A DNA stretch of 32,218 nucleotides from JAILLW01 sp045640525 (GTDB lineage: Bacteria > Bacillota > Clostridia > Lachnospirales > Lachnospiraceae). The notes below the pieces were generated by a model, which saw only the letters and a list, made by a program, of their open reading frames with translations, was not told the origin of the DNA and ran no database searches. Made by a program: the position numbers and the translations under genes. This document shows positions 15,398 to 24,928 of the stretch, one piece after another (within the stretch, counting starts at the first letter, position 1; each line of letters opens with the position of its first letter). The stretch covers positions 1 to 32,218 of the forward strand of contig JAZUFE010000033.1 of the NCBI GenBank assembly GCA_045640525.1, read 5' to 3'.

Positions 15398-16384
15398 GTG
15401 GAGATTAAAGCGCTGATTATGAAGAATAAAGCCAAGAAACTGATTTATAATATCATACCAATTGCTATTTTGTTAATTATGCTGATAATTGTGGGTGCGT
15501 CGCCGAATAGAAGCAATGAATCGGTGAATTCCCGCAATAAAGATATAGCAAAGCTTGATGACGGACTTCTGGTCGTGAGAAATTTGAATGTGGGCGATGC
15601 TGATTCGGCTTTAATACAGCATAACGATGAAATAGGAATTATTGACACGGGGCTTGAGGACAGTTATGACGAAATAGTTGAAGAAATTGAGCAGACAGGG
15701 ACTGAAGATATTTCGTTCATGATACTTACACATTATGATAAAGATCATATAGGAAGCGCACTTAGGATAGTCGAGAACTACAATGTAGAGACAATTTTTA
15801 TTCCCGATTACGTAAGTGAAAAGAAACTATACGCTCCACTTATGGAGGGCATCGGTAATTTACCCAATGTTCACAAATTGTCGGAGAATACAACTTATAA
15901 ATGGAATGATGTCAATATTGAGATAATAGTTGCGCAGGATGACAGTTATCTGGAAGATGAAAAAAATGTTGATAACAATGAATCCTTGGTTTGTATAATG
16001 TCGTACGGCACTAACAGGCTTCTTTTTACCGGCGACATCGAAAAGGACAGAATTGAAGATTTAATTGATTCCGGAATCAATCTTTCCTGTGATTGGATTA
16101 AAATTCCACATCACGGAAAGGATGAAAAGCAGGCATTGAATCTTGCCAAATACACAACGCCGGAATATGCCGTTATAAGTACGTCCGCAGAAGTTACAGA
16201 GGCTGTGGATACAGCGAATGCACTTACGAATGCAGGTGTAAAGACATATAGTACTGTAAACGGTGAAGTGATTACCGTGGCGAATGGCATTATGGTGTCT
16301 TCCGAGTATGCGGATTCATATGATGATAACTACATAAATAAAATGAAAGGCATGATGGGGAATGAGCTTGGGATTATTGACTAA
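15398..16384 (+). CDS. Membrane-anchored ComEC-like metallo-beta-lactamase-fold hydrolase
   Basis: This 328-residue protein has an N-terminal signal-anchor helix (KLIYNIIPIAILLIMLIIVG) followed by an exposed MBL domain. The ComEC-type motifs are NVGDADSALI, T-H112-YDKDH (H112, D114, D116, H117), FTGDIE and IPHHGKD. This is the stand-alone form of the ComEC C-terminal nuclease/hydrolase domain, without the channel. The start is uncertain: GTG 15398 has weak AGGG, while ATG 15419 (7 residues shorter) has GGTGGAG 15 bases upstream; both keep the anchor. It follows the HD-kinase gene by 16 bases and overlaps the DUF4956 gene by 23 bp, so it is mid-operon. Hydrolysis of an extracellular phosphoester is inference. 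Confidence 0.82.
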   Translation: MEIKALIMKNKAKKLIYNIIPIAILLIMLIIVGASPNRSNESVNSRNKDIAKLDDGLLVVRNLNVGDADSALIQHNDEIGIIDTGLEDSYDEIVEEIEQTGTEDISFMILTHYDKDHIGSALRIVENYNVETIFIPDYVSEKKLYAPLMEGIGNLPNVHKLSENTTYKWNDVNIEIIVAQDDSYLEDEKNVDNNESLVCIMSYGTNRLLFTGDIEKDRIEDLIDSGINLSCDWIKIPHHGKDEKQALNLAKYTTPEYAVISTSAEVTEAVDTANALTNAGVKTYSTVNGEVITVANGIMVSSEYADSYDDNYINKMKGMMGNELGIID

Positions 16385-17060
16385 TATTTACGGAACAGTA
16401 GCAAACATTACACTTACCGGAGTGATAGTAAGCATTATTGTAGCATTGTTTTTGGGTGGAGCACTTGCAAATGTATATTGGGGCTCAAGCGGAACAAACA
16501 GTTCAAAGGGCTATGCGATTACTCTTGCCCTTTTGCCGGCGATTATTACGATGATTGTCCTCTTGGTGTCGAGTAACTTCGGAGCAGGTATTGCTGTGGC
16601 CGGAGCTTTTGCACTTATCAAGTTTAAGTCGGCAGCAGGAACAGCGAAGGAAATAGTAAGTATTTTTATCGACATTTCATTTGGTATAGCCTGCGGTACC
16701 GGTTATGTTGTTTTGGGGTTAATATACGGGGCTGTGATTCTTGGAATTTACTATTGCTATATGAAAGCACCGTTTTGGGAAAACCATAAATCCGACAGAG
16801 TCAGACTTCTTGAAATAGAGATTAAGAGTGAAGAAGAGAAGAAGCTGCTTGTTTCAAAAATAATGGGTGTTTGTGAGAGCATGAAGCTCATCTCGGCAAG
16901 CGGTGTTACTAAAAAGGGGAGAACCCGTATTCAGAATACTTATAAAGTCAAGCTTAAGGGGGTAGATGAAACCGACCTGATAAAATGTATTCAGAATTTG
17001 GGAATAAAGGTTAAATACAAGGTATCAAGGGTGGACAAAAACAAAAATTCCATGTTGTAG
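16362..17060 (+). CDS. DUF4956-family membrane protein
   Basis: This 232-residue protein has four or more hydrophobic helices in the first 130 residues, including the family hallmark FALIKFKSAAGTAKEIV. A soluble ~95-residue C-terminal domain (HKSDRVRLLEIEIK onward) may have an ACT-like or ferredoxin-like fold. DUF4956 proteins are often found near VTC-type polyphosphate polymerases or CotH-like proteins, but neither is here. ATG 16362 overlaps the end of the MBL gene by 23 bp, with an ATGGGGA ribosome site. Function is unknown; linkage to the HD-kinase and MBL genes suggests a role in a membrane phosphate or nucleotide pathway. Confidence 0.8.
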   Translation: MSLGLLTNIYGTVANITLTGVIVSIIVALFLGGALANVYWGSSGTNSSKGYAITLALLPAIITMIVLLVSSNFGAGIAVAGAFALIKFKSAAGTAKEIVSIFIDISFGIACGTGYVVLGLIYGAVILGIYYCYMKAPFWENHKSDRVRLLEIEIKSEEEKKLLVSKIMGVCESMKLISASGVTKKGRTRIQNTYKVKLKGVDETDLIKCIQNLGIKVKYKVSRVDKNKNSML

Positions 17061-17083
17061 ACAATCGGCATCGAGTGTTTTGA

Positions 17084-17112
17084 TTGAAAAGATAGTATAA
17101 AAAAATTATAAT
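17084..17112 (+). promoter_or_regulatory. Predicted sigma-A promoter of the acyltransferase-ABC-GT2 operon
   Basis: TTGAAA (17084-17089) and a consensus TATAAT (17107-17112) are separated by exactly 17 bases. Transcription would start near 17119, after the ATG at 17117, which supports the downstream ATG at 17147 as the real start. Confidence 0.75.
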
Positions 17113-17146
17113 AATTATGTTGGACTATGCACAAAGGGGAACGATA

Positions 17147-18259
17147 ATGAGAAAGACATATTTGGACAACATTAAGTGGATGATTATAGTCTTAGTGGTG
17201 TTGTATCATGTTCAGTCCATGTACAGTGAAATGAGTATGCCTAACGTTGTAGGTACGATTGTTGATGGCCACCGATATCTGGACTTGCTTACCTATATTG
17301 TTAATCCGTGGTTTATGTTTTTGATGTTCATAATTTCGGGAATGAGTACACGGTATTATTTGGAGAAACATAGTGTTAAAGAATTTATTAAGTCCCGAAC
17401 TCTTAAACTTTTCGTACCGTCGTTCGTCGGCTTGTTATTATTCGGTTGGATTCATGGATATTATACAGCACAGATTCAGGGAATATTGGATAGTTATTTG
17501 ATGAATCCGGATATTTCCAAGCTCGCAATATGGGGTATGCTTACAGCGTGTGGAATAGGCCAGCTTTGGTTTTTGCAGGTCTTATGGTTGTTTTCATTAG
17601 TGATTGCTCTGCTTCAGTGTATAGGAATTAATAAGCTAAACAGGTTTACCCAAAAGGCCAATTTGCCGATTCTTATATTGCTTGGAGTTTTCGTTTGGGG
17701 AATGTCGAATATTCTTAATTCTTCAATTATTGATGCGTACAGATTCGGTCGATATTTTTCAGCTTTCATAATTGGATATCTGTTCCTTAGTAATGATGAG
17801 GTGATTGAGAAAATGAAATCACGTTGGTATGTTTTTCTCATTATTGCTATTCCGCTCGGCGTTGTAAATGTAGTTACAGGTTGGGGAGCAGTGTCTAAAA
17901 CAACTGATGCCAATATGACGGTTTGGAGTATTGAATATGGCTATTTTATGTCAGTAGCCGTATTGGTTGTTATGGCCAAATGGGGCAATTTTACGAATAA
18001 ATTCACCGAATTTATGCGAAAGAAATCATGGGGAATATACCTGTTCCATTATGCACTGATTAAAGCTGCTGTATGGTACATACATTTATATGCCAACGGT
18101 ATGCCTGTAGTTTTCAAGTACCTGATTCCGCTGGTAGTAGGATTTGGTGGTTCGTATGTTTTATATGAGGTTATAAGCAGGGTGCCTGTTCTTAGGTGGT
18201 GCTTGTGCGGAATATATAAGAAAAAGACTAATAAAGTTAAAGGAGAACAAAATGGCTAA
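17147..18259 (+). CDS. Acyltransferase-3 family membrane protein (OafA/YrhL-like)
   Basis: This 370-residue, ten-or-so-helix protein has the family start RKTYLDNIKWMIIVLVVLYHV, in which a first-helix His (LYHV) matches the invariant catalytic His region. The following ISGMSTRYYL segment with a basic loop (KEFIKSRTLKLFVP) also fits. Acyltransferase-3 proteins O-acylate surface glycans or lipids from acyl-CoA. The start is ATG 17147, with AGGGGA 6 bases upstream. The gene overlaps the next acyltransferase by 8 bp and heads a seven-gene unit. The acceptor is probably the glycan or glycolipid made by the downstream GT2 genes, which is inference. Confidence 0.83.
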   Translation: MRKTYLDNIKWMIIVLVVLYHVQSMYSEMSMPNVVGTIVDGHRYLDLLTYIVNPWFMFLMFIISGMSTRYYLEKHSVKEFIKSRTLKLFVPSFVGLLLFGWIHGYYTAQIQGILDSYLMNPDISKLAIWGMLTACGIGQLWFLQVLWLFSLVIALLQCIGINKLNRFTQKANLPILILLGVFVWGMSNILNSSIIDAYRFGRYFSAFIIGYLFLSNDEVIEKMKSRWYVFLIIAIPLGVVNVVTGWGAVSKTTDANMTVWSIEYGYFMSVAVLVVMAKWGNFTNKFTEFMRKKSWGIYLFHYALIKAAVWYIHLYANGMPVVFKYLIPLVVGFGGSYVLYEVISRVPVLRWCLCGIYKKKTNKVKGEQNG

Positions 18260-19376
18260 TCAAAAGGAAAGATTTAATGCGGTTCAGGCATTAAGATTTA
18301 TATGTTTCTTCTTCGTATTTGGGGTACATGCCGGAATACCGTATGTTGGAACAGGCGCATGGACGTTGTCTGTATTCTTTATGCTGTCGGGATTTATGAT
18401 GGTATATTCATATGCAGACCGGGATTTAAAATGCACATTTAAGGATAATTTTAAGTTTATGACCAAGAGGGTAGGTAAACTGTATCCGTTACACATCGCA
18501 ATGGCAATTGTGATGGTAGGTGAACTGTTATTATTCCAGAATGCTCCCATTGATGCGGCACATTATGCATTATATTTTTTGGTTATTATACCGGTTAATC
18601 TGCTTTTGCTACAGGCATGGGTTCCTCTGCTTAACGGTTTTGTGTTCTCACTTAACGGACCGTCATGGTATTTGTCTGCAAGTATGTTCTCATTCTTCAT
18701 TTTCCCATGGGAGATGAAACTTATAAAGAAAATCGACTCTATTAAGAAACTTTTGATTATTTCCGGTGTTTTAATGTTGATTGGCTATGTTACTACCTAT
18801 ATAGCCGGTGTTAACTTGAACTTTGAGGGAGATTTATTTATTTGGTTAACTCAGCATTTCCCGATAATGAGGGCTATAGAATTTTTTATAGGTGCAGTTG
18901 CAGGATATGTCTATGTTAAGAACAGCGATAAGATAAAAGCAGCAGCGTCCAAATTGTCATGCGGTGTATGGACAGTAATTGAAATTTTGGTAATTGCCCT
19001 GGTTGTATTATCAGACATATATGCAATATGGGCCAACAATTGTACATGGGGTAAGGCATTGGTATTTTGCCGAACAGTGGTTCCGGTTATTACCTCAGTA
19101 ATTGTCATATACGTATTTGTTCTTAACCGCGGAATGGTCACCAAATTCCTGGACAATAAGGTACTAAGATATCTTGGCGATATCAGTATGTATTTATATA
19201 TGTTCCACTATATTTTCTGCATAAATAAATCATTGATCGGTGAATGCGGATGGGTAATCGAAGGCTGGTTTAAGGCTGTTATGATTACGGCAGAATTGGG
19301 ACTAACAATACTTTGTTCCGCATTATACAATAAATACGCTAAAAGTAAGAAGAGCAAGAGTATAAAGGCTGCATGA
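18252..19376 (+). CDS. Second acyltransferase-3 family membrane protein
   Basis: This 374-residue multi-helix protein begins ERFNAVQALRFICFFFVFGVHAG, with the family's Arg and first-helix His, followed by SVFFMLSGFMMVYSY and TKRVGKLYPLH. It is more OafA-like than its upstream neighbour, so the two may acylate different positions or work in sequence. ATG 18252 has AAAGGAG upstream and overlaps the previous gene by 8 bp. Its TGA overlaps the next ATG by 4 bp. The tail KSKKSKSIK is basic and cytoplasmic. Confidence 0.85.
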   Translation: MANQKERFNAVQALRFICFFFVFGVHAGIPYVGTGAWTLSVFFMLSGFMMVYSYADRDLKCTFKDNFKFMTKRVGKLYPLHIAMAIVMVGELLLFQNAPIDAAHYALYFLVIIPVNLLLLQAWVPLLNGFVFSLNGPSWYLSASMFSFFIFPWEMKLIKKIDSIKKLLIISGVLMLIGYVTTYIAGVNLNFEGDLFIWLTQHFPIMRAIEFFIGAVAGYVYVKNSDKIKAAASKLSCGVWTVIEILVIALVVLSDIYAIWANNCTWGKALVFCRTVVPVITSVIVIYVFVLNRGMVTKFLDNKVLRYLGDISMYLYMFHYIFCINKSLIGECGWVIEGWFKAVMITAELGLTILCSALYNKYAKSKKSKSIKAA

Positions 19377-21145
19377 AATTAATATTCAAACATTTAAAAA
19401 AGCATATATGGAAACTGGTGCTGTTGGCAGTGTTTATGATTGCGGGAATTAAATTGCAATTGATGAATACCGGGTACATTGCGGATGTTGTCAATACCGT
19501 TTTGCAAAGTTCAAGCGGCGATATTTCGCAATCCGATGCGGATACTGCATTGCTTGCCATACTTGTCAGGATGCTTTTGATAGTTCTTGGAATTTTGGCA
19601 ACAGCAGTGGTTGTAGGAAGAATATCGGCGCGTATAGCATCAGTGGTAAGCTGCGATATCAGACAGGAATTGTATGACAGGATTATGAAATTCTCAATGC
19701 AGGAAATCGAATCTCTTTCCATACCATCCGTAATAACCAGAACTACTACAGAAACAGTACAAATCAAAGATTTTCTGTATATGATGCTTTCAACTGCCAT
19801 TCAGGCTCCGTTCTTTATTATCGGAGGATTGCTTAGTGTTATTAAGTGTCAGGCTCAGATGGCCTGGACGGTAGGTTTGGTAGCAGGTATTATGGTAGTT
19901 TCATTCATTATCGTGTGTATATTTTCACTTCCGATTATGAAAGTTACATTCAGCCAGGAAGACGACATGAACAGAGTAGCCCGTGAGGCCTTAAGCGGGG
20001 TGCAGGTTATTCGTGCACTTAACCGAAGCGATTGGAGTGACAAGAGACTTAGCAATGCAAGTGCCAATTTGAAAGTGACGTCCAAAAAATATTTCAATAT
20101 TATACTTGCTTATATGCCGATGATGTACCTGATTATTGCACTTGCAAATGTCCTGATTTTGTGGATAGGTGCTAAGCGTGTTGATGCAGGATATATGACG
20201 GTAGGTGTGCTTACTGCCTATATGGAATATTCGTACATGGTGGGAATGGGAGTAATCCTTGCCATTAATATTTGCCTGGCGTTACCCGGACGAATCATTT
20301 CAATGAACAGACTTAAGGAAATTCTTGACCTCCCGATTACTGTTGCCGAACCTGACGAACCGATAAATGTTGATTCAAACGATGTTGAGTTCCAAAACGT
20401 TTCATTTAAATACAACGAAGATGGCCAATATGTTATAAGGAATATATCTTTTAGAGCCAAACAAGGGCAGACGACCGCTATAATCGGTAATACCGGATGC
20501 GGTAAATCAACCATAGTTAATTTGATTCCAAGATTATATGAAGCGGCCGAAGGCCGGGTGCTTATAGGCGGTGTTGATGTCAAAAATCAGAATATTCACA
20601 GTCTGCGTGCCAAAATAGGATTTGTTCCGCAGAAAGTATTTTTATTCTCCGGAACGGCATATACCAATATTGCATATGGCGGCGTCGAAGTCTCTGAAGA
20701 TGCTGTATCGCAGGCTTCACAAATATCACAATCCGAAGAATTTATACTAAGTCATGAAGAAAAGTATAATTATAAGATAGCTCGAGGCGGTATGAACCTG
20801 TCAGGAGGTCAAAGACAGAGAATGGCAATAGCCAGAGCAATTGCCCGACATCCGAAAATATATGTATTTGACGATAGTTTCTCGGCACTTGATTATCAAA
20901 CCGACAAGATTGTCAGAAATGAACTGTCAAAGACTACGAAAGATTCTACAGTAATTATTGTTTCACAGAGAATTTCCACTATACAGAATGCGGATCAGAT
21001 TGTCGTTATGCATGATGGTGAGATAGTCGGAATAGGTACTCACGGAGAATTGCTCAGAAATTGTGAAATGTATAATGAAATATTGAAATCTCAGGTTTCG
21101 AAAGAAGAGTATGAAAGACAAAAGAATGTTTACCAGGTTGTATAG
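19373..21145 (+). CDS. ABC exporter half-transporter with degenerate Walker B Glu (heterodimer subunit 1)
   Basis: This 590-residue protein has an exporter-type membrane domain in residues 1-320, with six helices. Its ATPase carries Walker A GNTGCGKST (K378), signature LSGGQRQ and Walker B IYVFDDSFSALD. The residue after the Walker B Asp, normally the catalytic Glu, is Asp (D501). The H-loop also reads VSQR instead of xSHR, so the usual switch His is Gln. Both changes are the mark of the non-catalytic site in heterodimeric exporters such as TM287/288, BmrCD and LmrCD. The start overlaps the previous TGA by 4 bp. Its partner is the next gene. The substrate is unknown; lipid-linked glycan or glycolipid export fits the neighbours. 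Confidence 0.9.
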   Translation: MKLIFKHLKKHIWKLVLLAVFMIAGIKLQLMNTGYIADVVNTVLQSSSGDISQSDADTALLAILVRMLLIVLGILATAVVVGRISARIASVVSCDIRQELYDRIMKFSMQEIESLSIPSVITRTTTETVQIKDFLYMMLSTAIQAPFFIIGGLLSVIKCQAQMAWTVGLVAGIMVVSFIIVCIFSLPIMKVTFSQEDDMNRVAREALSGVQVIRALNRSDWSDKRLSNASANLKVTSKKYFNIILAYMPMMYLIIALANVLILWIGAKRVDAGYMTVGVLTAYMEYSYMVGMGVILAINICLALPGRIISMNRLKEILDLPITVAEPDEPINVDSNDVEFQNVSFKYNEDGQYVIRNISFRAKQGQTTAIIGNTGCGKSTIVNLIPRLYEAAEGRVLIGGVDVKNQNIHSLRAKIGFVPQKVFLFSGTAYTNIAYGGVEVSEDAVSQASQISQSEEFILSHEEKYNYKIARGGMNLSGGQRQRMAIARAIARHPKIYVFDDSFSALDYQTDKIVRNELSKTTKDSTVIIVSQRISTIQNADQIVVMHDGEIVGIGTHGELLRNCEMYNEILKSQVSKEEYERQKNVYQVV

Positions 21146-22865
21146 CCTGATTGGAAAAAATGTATATAAGGTGTATCTGGCTTTGGCAGTGGCATTACTT
21201 TACGCGCTTTCACAGGCTTTTGCGCCGAAGCTTATGGGTGATGTTACCACTATGGTAGCTGACGGAATACAGAATAAAGTTAAGGGAATCGGAGTAATTG
21301 ATTTTAAGGCGATAGGAATCCTTTTATTTATATGTCTGGGAAATTACGTACTTAATTGGGTGTTTCAATTTTTGATGAATCACTTTATGATAGATGTTTC
21401 TCAGGATATCGTATTTAAGTTGAGAAATTCCATTGCGTCCAAACTCGGGAAACTTCCGTTCGGATATTTTGAGAGCAGACAGTACGGTGATATTTTGGCA
21501 ACTGTTACCAATGATGCCAAAACCATTGCAGATAATTTTCAGAGTCTTATTGTTCAGGTTTTTTCATCATTTTCATATATTATTATTTTGGTAATAGTGA
21601 TGTTGGTGATAAGCCCTTTATTGACTGTTATTGTTTTGGTAACATTACCAATCAGTGCATTTGCGGTCAAATGTGTCATGAAAAAGTCTGATTCGGCATT
21701 TAAGAATCAACAAAGACTTATCGGTGAACTTAACGGGCATATTGAGGAGAAATTTACAGGCTTCATGATACTTAAGGCTTTTGGAGGAGAAGATAAAGAG
21801 TCGGAAGAATTCAAGGCCCTGAATAATGAATTATGTGACGCCGGAGACAAGGCGATGTTCCTTGGCAATCTTATGGCACCGTTAACGGCGTTTGTCGGTA
21901 ACCTTGGATATGTGGCAGTTGTTGTTGTCGGAGGTATTTCGGCACTCAGAGGCGGAATGGATATAGGAACCATTCAGGCGTTTGTCAATTATGCTAAAAG
22001 CTTCAATGAGCCCATAAGACAGATATCAAATATGGGAGCAACTATACAGTCGATTAATGCAGCGGCTGAAAGAATATTCACACTTTTGGATGAACCGGAA
22101 GAAACCATTGACGAAGATGCACAGAGTATTGAAAGTGTCAACGGAGAGGTTTCGTTTAAAAATGTAGCTTTCGGATATGCTCCCGAAAAAATTATTATTC
22201 ATAATTTTTCACTGGATGTTAAACCGGGACAGCAGATAGCTATAGTCGGCCCTACAGGAGCAGGTAAATCAACCATACTGAAACTTCTGATGCGATTCTA
22301 TGATATTAATTCCGGGGAGATATCGGTTGACGGAATCAGGATTAAAGATATATCCCGAGAGAGTCTTCATGAATCTATGGGAATAGTTCTACAGGAAACA
22401 TGGCTTTTTGAGGGAAGCATTAAAGAAAACATCAGACTGGGACGACCAAATGCAACGGATGATGAGATTGTGGAGGCCGCCAAAATGGCCGAAGCGGATT
22501 ACTTCATCAGTACATTGCCCGGAGGATATGATTATATGCTTTCCGAAAACGGACAGAACCTGTCTATTGGTCAAAGACAACTGTTGACGATAGCAAGGGC
22601 GATTTTGGCCAACAGACCGATACTCATTCTTGACGAGGCAACTTCGTCCGTTGATACGCAAACAGAAGCAAGAATCCAAAGTGCAATGAACAGACTTATG
22701 AAGGGGCGGACCAGCTTCGTTATTGCGCACAGATTAAGTACAATAGTTGACTCTGATGTCATATTGGTATTAAAAGACGGCGATGTTATCGAACAGGGAA
22801 ATCATACGGAACTTTTGAACAAGAGAGGATTCTATTATGAATTATATAATGCACAGTTCGCATAA
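21111..22865 (+). CDS. ABC exporter half-transporter with complete catalytic residues (heterodimer subunit 2)
   Basis: This 584-residue exporter-type membrane domain plus ATPase has Walker A GPTGAGKST (K386), Walker B LILDEATSSVD with Glu509, and the H-loop AHR. Its signature reads LSIGQRQ instead of LSGGQRQ, with the second Gly position changed to Ile. In heterodimers the altered signature usually pairs with the partner's degenerate site, so with the upstream gene this gives one catalytic and one non-catalytic site. The chosen ATG overlaps the previous gene by 35 bp; a second ATG at 21126 is possible. Confidence 0.9.
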   Translation: MKDKRMFTRLYSLIGKNVYKVYLALAVALLYALSQAFAPKLMGDVTTMVADGIQNKVKGIGVIDFKAIGILLFICLGNYVLNWVFQFLMNHFMIDVSQDIVFKLRNSIASKLGKLPFGYFESRQYGDILATVTNDAKTIADNFQSLIVQVFSSFSYIIILVIVMLVISPLLTVIVLVTLPISAFAVKCVMKKSDSAFKNQQRLIGELNGHIEEKFTGFMILKAFGGEDKESEEFKALNNELCDAGDKAMFLGNLMAPLTAFVGNLGYVAVVVVGGISALRGGMDIGTIQAFVNYAKSFNEPIRQISNMGATIQSINAAAERIFTLLDEPEETIDEDAQSIESVNGEVSFKNVAFGYAPEKIIIHNFSLDVKPGQQIAIVGPTGAGKSTILKLLMRFYDINSGEISVDGIRIKDISRESLHESMGIVLQETWLFEGSIKENIRLGRPNATDDEIVEAAKMAEADYFISTLPGGYDYMLSENGQNLSIGQRQLLTIARAILANRPILILDEATSSVDTQTEARIQSAMNRLMKGRTSFVIAHRLSTIVDSDVILVLKDGDVIEQGNHTELLNKRGFYYELYNAQFA

Positions 22866-22879
22866 AGGAGGTTATTAGA

Positions 22880-23884
22880 ATGAGCAAACCGTTTTTCAGT
22901 ATACTCATTCCTGCATTCAATCAGGTGGGATTGATGGATAATTGTATTGCTTCACTTAAAAATCAGTCATTTGAAGATTTTGAAGTGATTATTGTTGATG
23001 ATGGTTCGACGGATGCAACCTATGAGATGCTGCGAAAAATGTGTAACACTGACCAATACACCATATTGCGTCATGAGGTTAATAAGTCATTGCTTGTGGC
23101 AAGGCATACGGCAATGAAGGAAGCTAAGGGAAAATATATATTGTTCCTTGATTCGGATGATTATTATATGGATGATGCACTTGAATCTTTACATGACTTT
23201 ATTGAAAAAAATCCTGTAGATATAGTGCGCTTCGGATATCAGGAAGTACCTGAAGAAGTGGAGAAACCTCCGGTAGTAACATCCAAAAACGATATGGCAG
23301 CTTTGATGGATGCAGATATTACACCGACGATATGGAAGAATTGTTATTCGGAACGGGTAATAACCAAGGCACTTTCAAGATTTGAACCTTTTTATTGCAA
23401 TATGTCGGAGGATGTATTCTACTCTACAGTATTATTCAGCTGCGCGGAATCCTTCGGAGTTCTCGATAAAGTACTGTATAATTACGAACTTGGTACCGGG
23501 ATGTCGACGTCATATGACCATACCAATCATAATTATGATAAGTTTATGAAGGTATTTGACAGCGTTAACAATGCGTGTATGCATATGATTGAATATGTTA
23601 TCAAGTATGCTCCGGAATATGAGAAGCAGGCTCGAAAGAAGATTAAGTCAGCTCATAAGTTCATATTAATGAATTATTGCTTTAAAGAAACGGATATTTG
23701 CAAAATCGTTGACTATCTTCAGGTATACAGACGCCCGGAATACAGAGAGGTATATGAAGACGGGTGCCGACTTTTGTTTCCGGCATGTGTAAGGCAGACA
23801 TTGGGATTGACAGATGATAAAATGGAAAAAACAGGTCTTGAATATATGACTGTCGAACAATGGCTTGCCCAATGGTATGAATAA
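22880..23884 (+). CDS. Family 2 glycosyltransferase, first of three paralogs
   Basis: This 334-residue GT-A enzyme has FSILIPAFNQVGLMDNC, the UDP-binding D40-DGSTD, the metal motif LD91-SDD and an acidic CNMSEDV (E177-D178) that may hold the catalytic base. It has no membrane helix, so it is cytoplasmic and probably acts on a lipid-linked or sugar-nucleotide acceptor. AAAGGAGG at 22864-22871 lies 8 bases before the ATG. It is clearly paralogous to the next two genes: shared NQVG, VDI(V/L)RFG, FYCNM and GxGMST. The sugar cannot be inferred. Confidence 0.9.
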   Translation: MSKPFFSILIPAFNQVGLMDNCIASLKNQSFEDFEVIIVDDGSTDATYEMLRKMCNTDQYTILRHEVNKSLLVARHTAMKEAKGKYILFLDSDDYYMDDALESLHDFIEKNPVDIVRFGYQEVPEEVEKPPVVTSKNDMAALMDADITPTIWKNCYSERVITKALSRFEPFYCNMSEDVFYSTVLFSCAESFGVLDKVLYNYELGTGMSTSYDHTNHNYDKFMKVFDSVNNACMHMIEYVIKYAPEYEKQARKKIKSAHKFILMNYCFKETDICKIVDYLQVYRRPEYREVYEDGCRLLFPACVRQTLGLTDDKMEKTGLEYMTVEQWLAQWYE

Positions 23885-23905
23885 ATTCTTTAGGAGGTGT
23901 ATATT

Positions 23906-24919
23906 ATGAAACCGTTTTTTAGTATTTTAATTCCTGTATATAATCAGGTGGGACTTATGGATGGATGCATTGCCTCTATTCAGAAACAGTCTTTTAAAGA
24001 CTTGGAAGTAGTGTTTGTTGATGACGGATCTACCGATGAGTCGTTAAAAATGCTCGAAGAGTTCTGTGCCAAGGACAATCGCTTCAAAATTGCCCGCCAT
24101 GAGAAGAATCAGTCATTGCTTGCAGCAAGATATACAGGTATGCAGAATGCTTCCGGACATTATATTCTTTTCGTTGATTCTGATGACTATCTTTCAGATA
24201 ATGCGTTAGAACTGATCCACAATAAACTTGCAGAGGAAGAAGTAGACATTCTTCGATTCGGATATTCAAAGGATTTCGTTGATGGCTATAATGAAAGCGT
24301 TACCAAGGGACAGGCCAGTGAAGAAGTTCATCCGCTCGTGACCGATAATCCGCTTAAAGCTATTCTTGAAGATAAGATGGTTCCGAATGTATGGAAGAAC
24401 TGTTATAAAGAAAATGTGATTAAGCTTGCTCTTGAGAGGGTACAGCCATTCTATTGTAATATGAGTGAAGATGTATACTGGAGTGTTATTCTGTTCTCCT
24501 GTGCATCAACTGACGGAGTACTTGACGAAATTCTGTATCACTATATTATCGGAAACGGTATGTCTACCACAACAACGCATCAGACTACCGCCAAGATTAA
24601 GAAGAATATGGAGAGCGTTGATAATGCAATTGACAATATTCGGTCATTTGCATCAAAGTACGCAAAATGGGTGGAAGAGTATATAGAAGAAAAATATATT
24701 ACTATATGCTGCTTTCTCTTAATAGTCGCAATAATCGACGAAACAGATTATAAGAATGTTGTTGATATCCTCAAGGTTTTTGATACGGAAAAAACGGCAA
24801 GAGTATATGAATACGGATGTAATAAGGCATTACTGTATAAAGTGAGAACGCAGTATAAGATTACGGATGAGATGTTGGACGAGCTGGGCGTTCCGTATGA
24901 CAAATTTAGCATGAAATAG
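23906..24919 (+). CDS. Family 2 glycosyltransferase, second paralog
   Basis: This 337-residue GT2 has PFFSILIPVYNQVGLMD, FVDDGSTD, FVDSDDY and the shared NMSEDVYWS. ATG 23906 is preceded by AGGAGG at 23892-23897 with 8-base spacing; an in-frame GTG at 23897 overlaps that site and is rejected. It is closest in layout to the first paralog, which suggests tandem duplication. Spacing to both neighbours is about 10-20 bases. Confidence 0.9.
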   Translation: MKPFFSILIPVYNQVGLMDGCIASIQKQSFKDLEVVFVDDGSTDESLKMLEEFCAKDNRFKIARHEKNQSLLAARYTGMQNASGHYILFVDSDDYLSDNALELIHNKLAEEEVDILRFGYSKDFVDGYNESVTKGQASEEVHPLVTDNPLKAILEDKMVPNVWKNCYKENVIKLALERVQPFYCNMSEDVYWSVILFSCASTDGVLDEILYHYIIGNGMSTTTTHQTTAKIKKNMESVDNAIDNIRSFASKYAKWVEEYIEEKYITICCFLLIVAIIDETDYKNVVDILKVFDTEKTARVYEYGCNKALLYKVRTQYKITDEMLDELGVPYDKFSMK

Positions 24920-24928
24920 GAGGAAAGT

